Shown here: positions 1 to 5,394 of the stretch, piece after piece
Numbering within the stretch: the first letter of the stretch is position 1
How the letters are laid out: each line of letters starts with the position of its first letter
Origin: JBEBBU01 sp041158225
GTDB taxonomy: Bacteria; Pseudomonadota; Gammaproteobacteria; Methylococcales; Methylococcaceae
NCBI GenBank assembly: GCA_041158225.1
Contig: JBEBBU010000089.1
Span: 1 to 5,394, forward strand
Reading direction: 5' to 3'
DNA length: 5,394 nucleotides
Program-made: the position numbers and the translations under genes
The notes under the pieces: generated by a model
What the model was told of the DNA's origin: nothing
What the model saw: only the letters and a program-made list of their open reading frames with translations
The model's database searches: none

Positions 1-1
1 C

Positions 2-70
2 ACGCCGTTTCTGGATGCAAGCGCCCAGCAGCTTTTCTCGCTTAATATCGATGCCATCCTGCAATACTAA
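2..70 (+). CDS. 3' end of an unidentified gene (partial, cut by left edge)
   Basis: The frame beginning at base 2 is open for 22 codons and ends at TAA (68-70). The visible residues end in LFSLNIDAILQY, a mixed hydrophobic and polar composition that reads like the C-terminal helix of a soluble protein. One other forward frame stops at 43-45; the remaining one stays open to 114-116 but reads less like protein (many Ser, Pro, Arg and Cys). The stretch is too short to assign a family. The next gene starts 46 bases downstream on the same strand with no clear terminator between them, so both may belong to one transcript. Reality of the frame is moderately likely; the function is unknown. Confidence 0.42.
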   Translation, partial: TPFLDASAQQLFSLNIDAILQY

Positions 71-116
71 CCACCCCATATCAGCAGCATGCCGCAGGCA
101 GAGCCCAGTGACTTGA

Positions 117-1994
117 ATGGCCAGCGAAAAAATGAAAACCAGTCAATATTCAGACCCAGCAGCTTCACATTCCGGCCTCATGGCATCAAGCGTACTCCTG
201 TCACCATTGACACGTCACCAGTGGGCACGACTCGCAGGACATTTTGAAGCATGCAGCTACCGGAAAGGTGATGTCATCCAGCAGGCAGGCGACAGGGTGC
301 ACGCCTTCCACCAGTTCAGCCATGACGCTCCCGCCCTGCAATTTGATCCCTCGACAGGTCATCACGAATCAGGGCATGCCTGTGGTGAAGAATGTCTAGC
401 CGGACTTTCCCATTATATTTTTACAGTAGTGGCCAGCGGGGACATGCAAGGCTGGAAACTCAGCGCAGCGACCGCGAAAAATATCGGCAAGGAAAACAGC
501 CAGATTCAGTCTGCGGCCATGGTGAATCTGGCCAACAGATTCCGTGAAATGCCTGAACCCGAAACCCAGCAAAAGGCGGCGCCACAAAAGCGGGAAACTC
601 AACTCCCCATGTTCAAGTCTTTGGGCTGGTTAATCGCCATTTTTGCGCCCCCCATCCTGTATGTCTGGCTTCAATTCATGGGTCTGACGCCAAGTATGGC
701 CATATTCATGGCGATCATGTTTGAGGTCATTCTCCTGTGGTTTTTTTCTCTGGTTGATCAGTTTATTCCGCCCATCATAGGTATTGCTGCAGCTATTTTT
801 ACCGGCCTGGTACCTGCTGAAACTGCTCTGGCTGGTTTTGCATCCTCTTCTTTTGTTGACTTGCTGTGTGTCCTTGTGATCAGTTCAGTCGTCATGTCCA
901 GCGGGTTGAGCTTCCGGCTGCTGCTGACTTTTATGGCGCGATGTCCTCAAAAGCTGTCATGGCAACTGCAGATACCGTTATTCCTCGGATTTACCATTTC
1001 TCCCATTATTCCCAGTAATAACAGCCGCATGGCCCTACTCATCCCGGTCATGAACGAAATTGCCAGTCTCATGCGCTTGACCAGATTTCCTCTCGCTGCC
1101 ACCTCCATGCTCGCTGGCGGCTATTCAGCGTCTGTCATTTTCTCCAACATGCTTCCTTCCAGCAAAGCCACCAACATAGCACTTGCAGGCGTCCTGCCTC
1201 CCCAGATTCATGCCGAATTCAGCGGATTTTTCTGGTTCCAGTCTGCCGCCATTGTCACCATGGGCATGGTGTTGATTCATCTGCTGTTAACCCTCTGGCT
1301 ATTCAGGACAGAAGATGCTGCGCCTGTACAAAGACAGATGATCCACGAAGGCCAGCGCATTTTAGGCCAGCTATCTTTTGAAGAGTCTATTGCCGCTATT
1401 GCCATATTCATACTGATTATTGGTACCATGACCTATGAATATCATCATATTCCCACGAGTTCGATATCAGGTCTGCTACTCTTCTCCCTGCTGTCACTTG
1501 GACTGATCAGCAAGACGGGATTCAGAAAAGATATTGACTGGCCCCTGATCTTCTTTCTGATAGGGGGACAATGTCTCATCCGCATCGCAGAAAATCTGGG
1601 TATCAATGAACTGATCCTGGTGTCAATGTCCGGCGTCAGTGGCTGGATACAGGGCGATCCATGGCGTTTTGTCACTGCGGTCACAGTGGTCATCATTCCC
1701 ATGCGATTCCTGCTTCCTGGCCCGCCCAGCGCGCTACTTGCAACCACTATTTTCAATCCCGTTGCCATCGACAATCACATCAACCCATGGGTATCCCTGT
1801 TTGTCTGTGGATTTCTGAGTGACATCTGGTTTATGTCCTATCAAAGCGGAACATGGACGCAGACCCAGTCAATGCCAGTGGCAGGCTTACTGGACATCTC
1901 AAAATTCAATCGCTACAACCTTTACATGAATATAGGACGGTTATTCCTGGTGTATCTCTGCATTCCCTACTGGCAATGGCTGTTGATCTTATGA
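117..1994 (+). CDS. DASS/SLC13-type permease with N-terminal cyclic-nucleotide-binding-like domain
   Basis: This 625-residue inner-membrane protein has two parts. Residues about 27-120 resemble a cyclic-nucleotide-binding beta-roll: an SPLTRHQWARLAGHFE entry helix, YRKGDVIQQAGD, then GEE at 90-92 and TVVA at 103-106, followed by an acidic and basic linker to about 167. Residues about 168-625 are a chain of hydrophobic helices with the two-repeat look of the divalent anion:sodium symporter (DASS/SLC13) group of the ion transporter superfamily. The first repeat has P-S-N-N-S-R at 299-304, close to the SNT substrate/sodium motif of that family. The corresponding part of the second repeat reads PGPPSALLATT at 534-544 and lacks SNT. 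The expected role is sodium- or proton-coupled anion uptake, but the altered motifs prevent naming the substrate. The start is uncertain: ATG 117 directly follows an in-frame TGA (114-116), and ATG 132 and ATG 180 are alternatives, none with a strong ribosome binding site. The stop overlaps the next gene's ATG, indicating co-translation. Confidence 0.8.
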   Translation: MASEKMKTSQYSDPAASHSGLMASSVLLSPLTRHQWARLAGHFEACSYRKGDVIQQAGDRVHAFHQFSHDAPALQFDPSTGHHESGHACGEECLAGLSHYIFTVVASGDMQGWKLSAATAKNIGKENSQIQSAAMVNLANRFREMPEPETQQKAAPQKRETQLPMFKSLGWLIAIFAPPILYVWLQFMGLTPSMAIFMAIMFEVILLWFFSLVDQFIPPIIGIAAAIFTGLVPAETALAGFASSSFVDLLCVLVISSVVMSSGLSFRLLLTFMARCPQKLSWQLQIPLFLGFTISPIIPSNNSRMALLIPVMNEIASLMRLTRFPLAATSMLAGGYSASVIFSNMLPSSKATNIALAGVLPPQIHAEFSGFFWFQSAAIVTMGMVLIHLLLTLWLFRTEDAAPVQRQMIHEGQRILGQLSFEESIAAIAIFILIIGTMTYEYHHIPTSSISGLLLFSLLSLGLISKTGFRKDIDWPLIFFLIGGQCLIRIAENLGINELILVSMSGVSGWIQGDPWRFVTAVTVVIIPMRFLLPGPPSALLATTIFNPVAIDNHINPWVSLFVCGFLSDIWFMSYQSGTWTQTQSMPVAGLLDISKFNRYNLYMNIGRLFLVYLCIPYWQWLLIL

Positions 1995-3001
1995 ATTCAT
2001 CCTCACAACGACCGATCATCTGCATTTTCATACTGGCAGCCATCGCCAGTCTGGTATTTTTTGTTGCCAACAGGCCAAGAATACTCATCATCCAGAGTGA
2101 ACAGGCAGACAGTTACCGCTCGCGTCAGTTCAAAGATGGCTGGCTGCATCAAGCCAATGCAAGCCATTTTATTGCCCGGAACTTGTGGTTTTTTCTTGAT
2201 CAGGATGTCACCCCAGATGCCATGACCAAAACCGTGGCAGCCATACGCTCTATTGAAAGAGAAGATCCTGACCTTGTCGTTCTGGTGGATGATCAGGCTA
2301 ATGCGCGTCTTGCCCCCTATCTGCCGGGAAATGACAGGATGAAAATACTTTATGTGGGCATCGACCAGAACCCCGAATACTACGGTTATGGTCCAGACTA
2401 CAGGATTGCCGGCATTGATGAACAGTTGCGCGTGGATCCCATTCATGAACTGATGTCTCTGCTTCGTCCTGGAGAAGAACTGCGTTATGGCGTGATTGGT
2501 GTTGATAATCCAGGCGGACACGCAAGGCTTGAACAGATCCGGGGCTGTGCATGGAACCAGCACCATCTTGAAGCCAGTGCTCTGGTTAAAGATTTTGAAG
2601 CCTGGAAAAGTTTCATCGAAAGACATCAGGATCTGGATATTCTTATCATCCTGAATTTTGATTCACTCAAAGCGGGTGATGGCTCGGATAGCATGGTTCC
2701 GGAGAAACAGCTGATATTCTGGACTGAAGACAACAGCCGGCCTCTCCCGATATCGGTAGAAAGCAAATATGTACGCTATGGGGGTGGACTGGCCTTTGAG
2801 GCTTCACCAAGACGCTTCGGTGAAATGGCCCTGTCCCAATCCGCAGCCCTGCTCAAGGCTACCCCAGGCCAGAGCATTCCCCCCATCCATATGAATGAGT
2901 TTGCCGTTGCCATATGCCTTTCAAGACTTGCCTCCCGTGGCCTCGCGGTTCCGGCAATCTACCAGGAAACAGCCCGGTTGGCCGGCACGCTATACCCCTG
3001 A
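1991..3001 (+). CDS. membrane-anchored ABC_sub_bind-like solute-binding protein
   Basis: This 336-residue protein starts at ATG 1991, which overlaps the permease stop (ATGA, 1991-1994). No good ribosome binding site precedes it, so translational coupling is likely. ATG 1976 is a possible alternative, and the longer frame from 1853 is overlap with the permease. Residues 8-26 form one hydrophobic segment without a lipobox, suggesting an uncleaved signal anchor with the rest in the periplasm. The body reads like the two-lobed ABC_sub_bind family (PF04392): a first strand RILIIQSEQADSYRSRQF at 30-47, PDLVVLVDDQANARLAPYLP at 93-112, a strand KILYVGID at 118-125, a GIDEQLRVDPIHELMSLLRP segment at 141-160, GVIGVDNPGG at 167-176, and a C-terminal FAVAICLSRLASRGLAVP at 304-321 followed by a last helix. 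Members usually deliver small solutes to ABC permeases, yet no ABC permease or ATPase is nearby; the partner here is a secondary carrier. It could instead be a sensory protein. The fold assignment is fairly confident, the role is inferred. Confidence 0.75.
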   Translation: MNSSSQRPIICIFILAAIASLVFFVANRPRILIIQSEQADSYRSRQFKDGWLHQANASHFIARNLWFFLDQDVTPDAMTKTVAAIRSIEREDPDLVVLVDDQANARLAPYLPGNDRMKILYVGIDQNPEYYGYGPDYRIAGIDEQLRVDPIHELMSLLRPGEELRYGVIGVDNPGGHARLEQIRGCAWNQHHLEASALVKDFEAWKSFIERHQDLDILIILNFDSLKAGDGSDSMVPEKQLIFWTEDNSRPLPISVESKYVRYGGGLAFEASPRRFGEMALSQSAALLKATPGQSIPPIHMNEFAVAICLSRLASRGLAVPAIYQETARLAGTLYP

Positions 3002-3002
3002 C

Positions 3003-4046
3003 TCAGAGCGTTGCCATGTCAATGACAAAGCGGTAACGCACGTCACTGCGCAGCATACGCTCGTAAGCCTCGTTGATATCAGCCATGGGGATGAGCTCAA
3101 TATCCGACAGCACACCTTTTTCAGCGCAGAAATCCAGCATTTCCTGAGTTTCGGCAATGCCGCCGATCAGCGAACCCACGATGGCACGCCGCTTGAAAAT
3201 CAGGTTGAAGGTCGTAAACGGCTGATGGGGATGTTCCGGCGCGCCTACCAGTACCAGATGGCCATGCTTGCCGAGCAATGCCAGATAAGCATCCAGATCA
3301 TGGGAAACCGCAACGGTATCAATGATCAGATCCAGCTGGCCTGCCAGACGCTGCATGGCTTCGGTATCCGTGGAGATACAGACTTCATCCGCGCCCAGAC
3401 GCAAACCATCCTCCACCTTGGAAGGTGAAGTGGAAAACAGCACGACATGCGCGCCCATGGCATGGGCAAGTTTGACGCCCATATGTCCGAGTCCACCAAG
3501 GCCGACAATACCGACCTTTTTTCCGGGGCCCGCGCCCCAGTGTCTCAGTGGCGAATAGGTGGTGATACCTGCACACAGCAGGGGCGCTACCCGCGGCAGG
3601 TCAGCTTCTTCGTGGCGCACTTTCAGTACGAAAGACTGTTTGACCACGATGGATTCGGAATAACCGCCATAGGTATTCTCGCCGCCGGCAATGGGGCCGT
3701 TGTAAGTACCGGTGAAGCCTGTCTCACAGTACTGCTCCTCGCCCTCATGACAGGAAGGACAGACACCACAGCTGTCGACCATACAGCCCACTGCCGCAAG
3801 ATCTCCCGGCCTGAAATCACTGACGCCAGCTCCGACTGCCGTGACGCGCCCGACAATCTCGTGTCCGGGTACACAGGGATACTGGGTCATATGCCATTCA
3901 TTGCGCGCTGTATGCAGATCCGAGTGACAGACACCGCAGTAAAGGATATGGATGGCGACGTCCTGATCGCCCAGTGCACGACGCTCAATGGCAAGCGGTG
4001 CCAGTGGGGAGGATGGAGATAGAGAGGCAAAAGCCTTGATGGTCAT
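3003..4046 (-). CDS. yahK: zinc-dependent NADP(H) alcohol dehydrogenase / aldehyde reductase, YahK type
   Basis: This 347-residue protein is a full-length medium-chain dehydrogenase/reductase of the cinnamyl-alcohol-dehydrogenase class, very similar by eye to E. coli YahK, which reduces aldehydes to alcohols with NADPH. Catalytic zinc ligands are C40 (in CGVCHSDLH), H62-E63 (in PGHE) and C158 (in LLCAGITTYSPLRHW). Structural zinc ligands are C93, C96, C99 and C107. The Rossmann motif GLGGLG spans 182-187. STSPSK at 205-210, after the second strand, is the serine/threonine/lysine pattern that favours NADP(H) over NAD(H). The C-terminal INEAYERMLRSDVRYRFVID is characteristic of the subgroup. 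The start at 4046 gives the expected family length and has an AGG six bases upstream. The likely role is cytoplasmic detoxification or reduction of aldehydes. It stands alone on its strand, transcribed toward the binding-protein gene. Exact substrate preference cannot be read from the sequence. Confidence 0.95.
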   Translation of the reverse strand: MTIKAFASLSPSSPLAPLAIERRALGDQDVAIHILYCGVCHSDLHTARNEWHMTQYPCVPGHEIVGRVTAVGAGVSDFRPGDLAAVGCMVDSCGVCPSCHEGEEQYCETGFTGTYNGPIAGGENTYGGYSESIVVKQSFVLKVRHEEADLPRVAPLLCAGITTYSPLRHWGAGPGKKVGIVGLGGLGHMGVKLAHAMGAHVVLFSTSPSKVEDGLRLGADEVCISTDTEAMQRLAGQLDLIIDTVAVSHDLDAYLALLGKHGHLVLVGAPEHPHQPFTTFNLIFKRRAIVGSLIGGIAETQEMLDFCAEKGVLSDIELIPMADINEAYERMLRSDVRYRFVIDMATL

Positions 4047-4055
4047 AAACTACCT
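4047..4055 (-). promoter_or_regulatory. ribosome binding site of the alcohol dehydrogenase
   Basis: On the minus strand the bases before the start codon read AGGTAGTTT then ATG. AGG (4055-4053) lies six bases from the start, an acceptable though short Shine-Dalgarno match. It supports the start at 4046. Confidence 0.55.
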
Positions 4056-4066
4056 GCTGATGTGAA

Positions 4067-4099
4067 ATAGTATGAAAAGGAGGCACAGAGGTGCCTGAA
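4067..4099 (-). promoter_or_regulatory. candidate promoter of the alcohol dehydrogenase with central dyad
   Basis: On the minus strand a TTCAGG (4099-4094) resembling a -35 box and a CATACT (4074-4069) resembling a -10 box are separated by 19 bases, longer than the usual 17. The spacer is largely occupied by the dyad at 4081-4096. Long-spacer promoters with a dyad in the spacer are the hallmark of MerR-family activation. The box matches are modest and the dyad is about three bases off the classic position relative to the -10, so this is a tentative call. Transcription from here would give a leader of about 15-25 bases. Confidence 0.3.
4081..4096. repeat. perfect inverted repeat AGGCAC-AGAG-GTGCCT
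   Basis: Two perfect six-base arms (4081-4086 and 4091-4096) flank a four-base centre, 35 bases upstream of the dehydrogenase start codon. It may be a protein-binding operator or, less likely, a small hairpin. Just beyond it TGAAC occurs twice in direct orientation (4096-4100 and 4105-4109), nine bases apart. Confidence 0.5.
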
Positions 4100-4317
4100 C
4101 GTATTGAACCTTAAGCCTGCACATGGCCCTATGCTATGCCATTTTCCGAGCCAAGACCATCAGCCATACAGTCATGGGTTACCAACCGTCATATGGACGT
4201 CCCGACAGTAGCCGGTAGCATACGGCTGCACAACTCTATATTGACACACAAGGCGGGTAGAGCCGAAACGGCCCTCACCCTATTTACCGCCTTTATCCAT
4301 TCTTTAGAGTAACCATT

Positions 4318-4392
4318 ATGCAAAAACCGCATTTTTAACCGGTTATCGACCCCGAAGTATTCCGCCATGCCTTCAAGATGAATCCTGGTGGT
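4318..4392 (+). pseudogene. possible relic of a flavin-reductase-like gene start
   Basis: From ATG 4318 the frame reads MQKPHF, a TAA stop at 4336-4338, then PVIDPEVFRHAFKMNPGG. The second part resembles the N-terminal (V/I)DP-x-x-FR-x-A-F/L pattern of flavin reductase-like FMN-binding proteins, where it is followed by G-V-x-V. Shifting by one base after the last glycines gives GVA and then a stop, which would fit an additional frameshift. Nothing recognisable follows. The match covers under 20 residues and rests on memory of the family, so chance similarity is quite possible. Confidence 0.18.
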
Positions 4393-4456
4393 TGCTTAAG
4401 CAAACCATGGCTCCTTATACAGATATGACTCATCCAGCCTAAATATCATCCCATCA

Positions 4457-4471
4457 ACAGGTGAAACCTGT
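4457..4471. repeat. perfect inverted repeat ACAGGT-GAA-ACCTGT (candidate operator)
   Basis: Six-base perfect arms (4457-4462 and 4466-4471) surround a three-base centre. The right arm overlaps the proposed -35 box of the following gene, and its CCTG (4467-4470) also pairs with a nearby CAGG (4478-4481). This position suits a repressor site for the outer-membrane protein gene. I cannot assign the binding protein; LexA spacing (CTG-N10-CAG) is not met. Confidence 0.4.
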
Positions 4472-4496
4472 AAAAATCAGGCTGACATGCTATGAT
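4468..4496 (+). promoter_or_regulatory. candidate sigma-70 promoter with extended -10 for the outer-membrane protein gene
   Basis: TGCTATGAT (4488-4496) is an extended -10 element with a one-mismatch TATAAT box at 4491-4496. A weak -35 (CTGTAA, 4468-4473) lies 17 bases upstream. Transcription would begin near 4503, giving a leader of about 28 bases before ATG 4531. The -10 overlaps the upstream in-frame ATG at 4492, which argues that the longer reading is not the real start. Confidence 0.5.
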
Positions 4497-4530
4497 TCTG
4501 CCATTGATCAGCTCATATGGGTCTTTGGCG

Positions 4531-5082
4531 ATGAAATTTTGCCATACGCTGTTTCTATGTCTGTTAACCTCATCTGTGTGGGCAGAAACCAGAGAGAAGC
4601 AACTATACATAGCACCTTTTGGCAGTTATATACAGCCAGGTGGTGATTCGCACGGATTAGGTGGCTGGGGTGCTGGTGCAGGCCTCGGCATGGAAGCCTT
4701 TCCAAACTTTAACATTGAAGCACGCGGATTCTGGCAAAACTATCAGAATACTTTTCACTGTTGTGATGCCGAGACCACACTGGCAGGTGGGACTCTGGAT
4801 GCCCAGTGGTTTCCACTGGAACATGACGTTGCATCTCCCTATCTGGTGGCCGCATTGGGGGGCATGAACACACAGATGATCAATCGCACCCTCGCAAGCA
4901 CACAGAATGCAAGTTCATTTATTTTTGAAACGGGTCTGGGCTCTTATTATCAGTTGTCCAGCCTTATTGATCTGCGGGCTGACGTCCGCTATCGGATCAA
5001 TACACTTCCGAGTAATGTTGGAAGTCAGGGGGTACTGAATGACATGGTAGTCAACTTCGGTTTTGTCACCAAACTTCCATAA
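4531..5082 (+). CDS. small outer-membrane beta-barrel protein (OmpA/OprF N-domain-like)
   Basis: This 183-residue exported protein begins MKFCHTLFLCLLTSSVWA, a classic signal peptide with likely cleavage after A18. The mature part has alternating hydrophobic and polar strands with aromatic residues, such as LYIAPFGSYIQ (25-35), GGWGAGAGLGME (44-55), FNIEARGFWQ (60-69), SPYLVAALGGM (102-112), FIFETGLGSYYQL (130-142), DLRADVRYRI (147-156) and a final MVVNFGF strand (172-178). This fits an eight-stranded barrel of the OmpA/OprF/OMP_b-brl type. No C-terminal peptidoglycan-binding domain follows, so it is a stand-alone barrel. It ends VTKLP rather than the usual terminal aromatic. Two adjacent cysteines (77-78) sit in a probable surface loop. 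The start at 4531 is preferred over ATG 4492 because it opens exactly with the signal peptide and lies downstream of the promoter. No strong ribosome binding site is visible. The specific function is unknown. Confidence 0.8.
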   Translation: MKFCHTLFLCLLTSSVWAETREKQLYIAPFGSYIQPGGDSHGLGGWGAGAGLGMEAFPNFNIEARGFWQNYQNTFHCCDAETTLAGGTLDAQWFPLEHDVASPYLVAALGGMNTQMINRTLASTQNASSFIFETGLGSYYQLSSLIDLRADVRYRINTLPSNVGSQGVLNDMVVNFGFVTKLP

Positions 5083-5119
5083 AAATTATGGCTTTATTAC
5101 AGGCAAAACTGTGTTGTTA

Positions 5120-5149
5120 AGGCATGGCGGCCATTAGGCCGCCATGCCT
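5120..5149. terminator. strong hairpin between convergent genes, probable bidirectional terminator
   Basis: A perfect 13-base-pair, GC-rich stem (left arm AGGCATGGCGGCC at 5120-5132, right arm 5137-5149) closes on an ATTA loop. It lies 37 bases after the outer-membrane protein stop and 10 bases after the RTX gene stop on the other strand. Neither side has a clear U-tract, so classic intrinsic termination may be weak; the stem could also protect mRNA 3' ends. Confidence 0.65.
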
Positions 5150-5159
5150 CTCCATGACA

Positions 5160-5394
5160 TCAAAGCATAATTTTGGATGATGTCATTGAACTCACCCCAG
5201 CCAATATCACCGCAAAATCAGCTGTCTGATCGCCATTGACATCAGCACTGAGCAGGTGATCTGCACTGGAAAACCTGACTTCACCAGCATGACCAGTAAA
5301 ATCATGTGTCCCTATGAAATGGAAGCGCTGATTGCCTGAACGTATGGCATCAGCATCCAGAGCACGCAGATCCAGTCTGTCACTGCCAGCAAAG
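5160..5394 (-). CDS. C-terminal end of an RTX / serralysin-type secreted protein (partial, cut by right edge)
   Basis: On the minus strand a frame is open from the right edge to TGA (5162-5160), giving 77 visible residues. They match the C-terminal region of calcium-binding RTX proteins and serralysin metalloproteases (peptidase M10 C-terminal type). DRLDLRALDADAI opens the visible part (residues 5-17), then FHFIG-THDFTGHAGEVRF (24-41), a DVNGDQTADFAVIL calcium-loop-like segment (51-64) and LAGVSSMTSSKIML at the end. The terminal pattern of two hydroxyl-rich residues followed by hydrophobic residues fits the uncleaved type I secretion signal (usual form ASDFVL). The main domain lies outside the window, so it could be a protease, lipase, adhesin or other RTX protein. 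Secretion would need an HlyB/HlyD/TolC-type exporter, not seen here. The stop faces the outer-membrane protein gene across the hairpin at 5120-5149. Confidence 0.8.
   Translation of the reverse strand, partial: FAGSDRLDLRALDADAIRSGNQRFHFIGTHDFTGHAGEVRFSSADHLLSADVNGDQTADFAVILAGVSSMTSSKIML

Larger units (their letters stand above)
4047..4530. other. intergenic region between divergent dehydrogenase and outer-membrane protein genes
   Basis: This 484-base stretch between two divergently transcribed genes has no convincing full gene on either strand. The dehydrogenase end (4047-4110) and the outer-membrane protein end (4457-4530) carry the regulatory elements listed separately. The middle holds a possible short gene relic (4318-4392). 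In 4111-4317 I see only weak hairpins, for example AGCCG/CGGCT at 4210-4227 and GCCG-AAA-CGGC at 4262-4272, and an isolated TTGACA at 4241 without a matching -10. Confidence 0.6.

Noticed and set aside
89..250. Short open frame from ATG 89 overlapping the permease start
   Set aside because: It runs in another frame over the permease N terminus, has low-complexity composition rich in basic and Ser/Thr/Pro residues, and has no ribosome binding site.
1853..1990. Upstream extension of the binding-protein gene to ATG 1853
   Set aside because: The extra 46 residues overlap the permease C terminus in another frame and would place the signal anchor in the middle; ATG 1991 gives a coupled start and an N-terminal anchor.
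2003..2626. Minus-strand open frame of 207 codons inside the binding-protein gene
   Set aside because: It is antisense to a well-supported gene and its translation shows no family features or signal.
2895..3428. Plus-strand open frame spanning the convergent gene junction
   Set aside because: It overlaps the ends of two supported genes in a different frame or strand and has no protein-like motifs.
3447..4022. Long plus-strand open frame of 191 codons inside the dehydrogenase gene
   Set aside because: It lies wholly antisense to a gene with all zinc and Rossmann motifs; the translation has no recognisable domain and no ribosome binding site.
4241..4246. Perfect TTGACA -35 box
   Set aside because: No -10-like sequence occurs 15-19 bases downstream (GC-rich stretch), and no gene follows at a suitable distance.
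4457..4481. LexA (SOS) box overlapping the outer-membrane protein promoter
   Set aside because: The CTG and CAG elements are separated by seven bases rather than the ten required for a gammaproteobacterial LexA site.
4461..4646. Plus-strand GTG/ATG frames upstream of and overlapping the outer-membrane protein gene, including ATG 4492 as its start
   Set aside because: ATG 4492 coincides with the proposed -10 box and would put 13 residues ahead of a textbook signal peptide; the other frame is an overlap with no features.

Overview
The window looks like chromosomal DNA of a Gram-negative bacterium, most likely a gammaproteobacterium. The reasons are a close relative of the E. coli YahK aldehyde reductase, a small outer-membrane beta-barrel protein with a signal peptide, and the C-terminal end of an RTX/type I-secreted protein. 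Base composition is balanced. I cannot name the genus.

Layout. Positions 2-70 hold the last codons of an unidentified plus-strand gene. After a 46-base gap comes a two-gene unit (117-3001, plus strand). Its first gene is a DASS/SLC13-type permease carrying a degenerate cyclic-nucleotide-binding-like domain at its N terminus. The stop codon of the permease overlaps the start of the second gene (ATGA), which encodes a membrane-anchored protein resembling ABC-type solute-binding proteins (ABC_sub_bind fold). A zinc-dependent alcohol dehydrogenase of the YahK type (4046-3003, minus strand) converges on this unit, with only one base between the two stop codons.

Positions 4047-4530 are non-coding. 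They hold the dehydrogenase ribosome binding site and probable promoter with a 16-bp dyad, a short possible relic of a flavin-reductase-like gene, and the putative promoter (extended -10) and 15-bp palindrome in front of the next gene. That gene (4531-5082, plus strand) encodes a 183-residue outer-membrane barrel protein. A 13-bp-stem hairpin at 5120-5149 separates it from a convergent minus-strand gene entering from the right edge, of which only the last 77 codons are visible. Those codons match the C-terminal secretion region of RTX/serralysin-type proteins.

The most unusual item is the permease/binding-protein pair. A secondary carrier of the DASS type is translationally coupled to a binding-protein-like partner, and its regulatory-like domain lacks the usual phosphate-contacting arginine. 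This could be a binding-protein-assisted secondary transporter analogous to TRAP systems, or a sensing module. That interpretation is inference; the gene order, overlap and motifs are read directly from the sequence.
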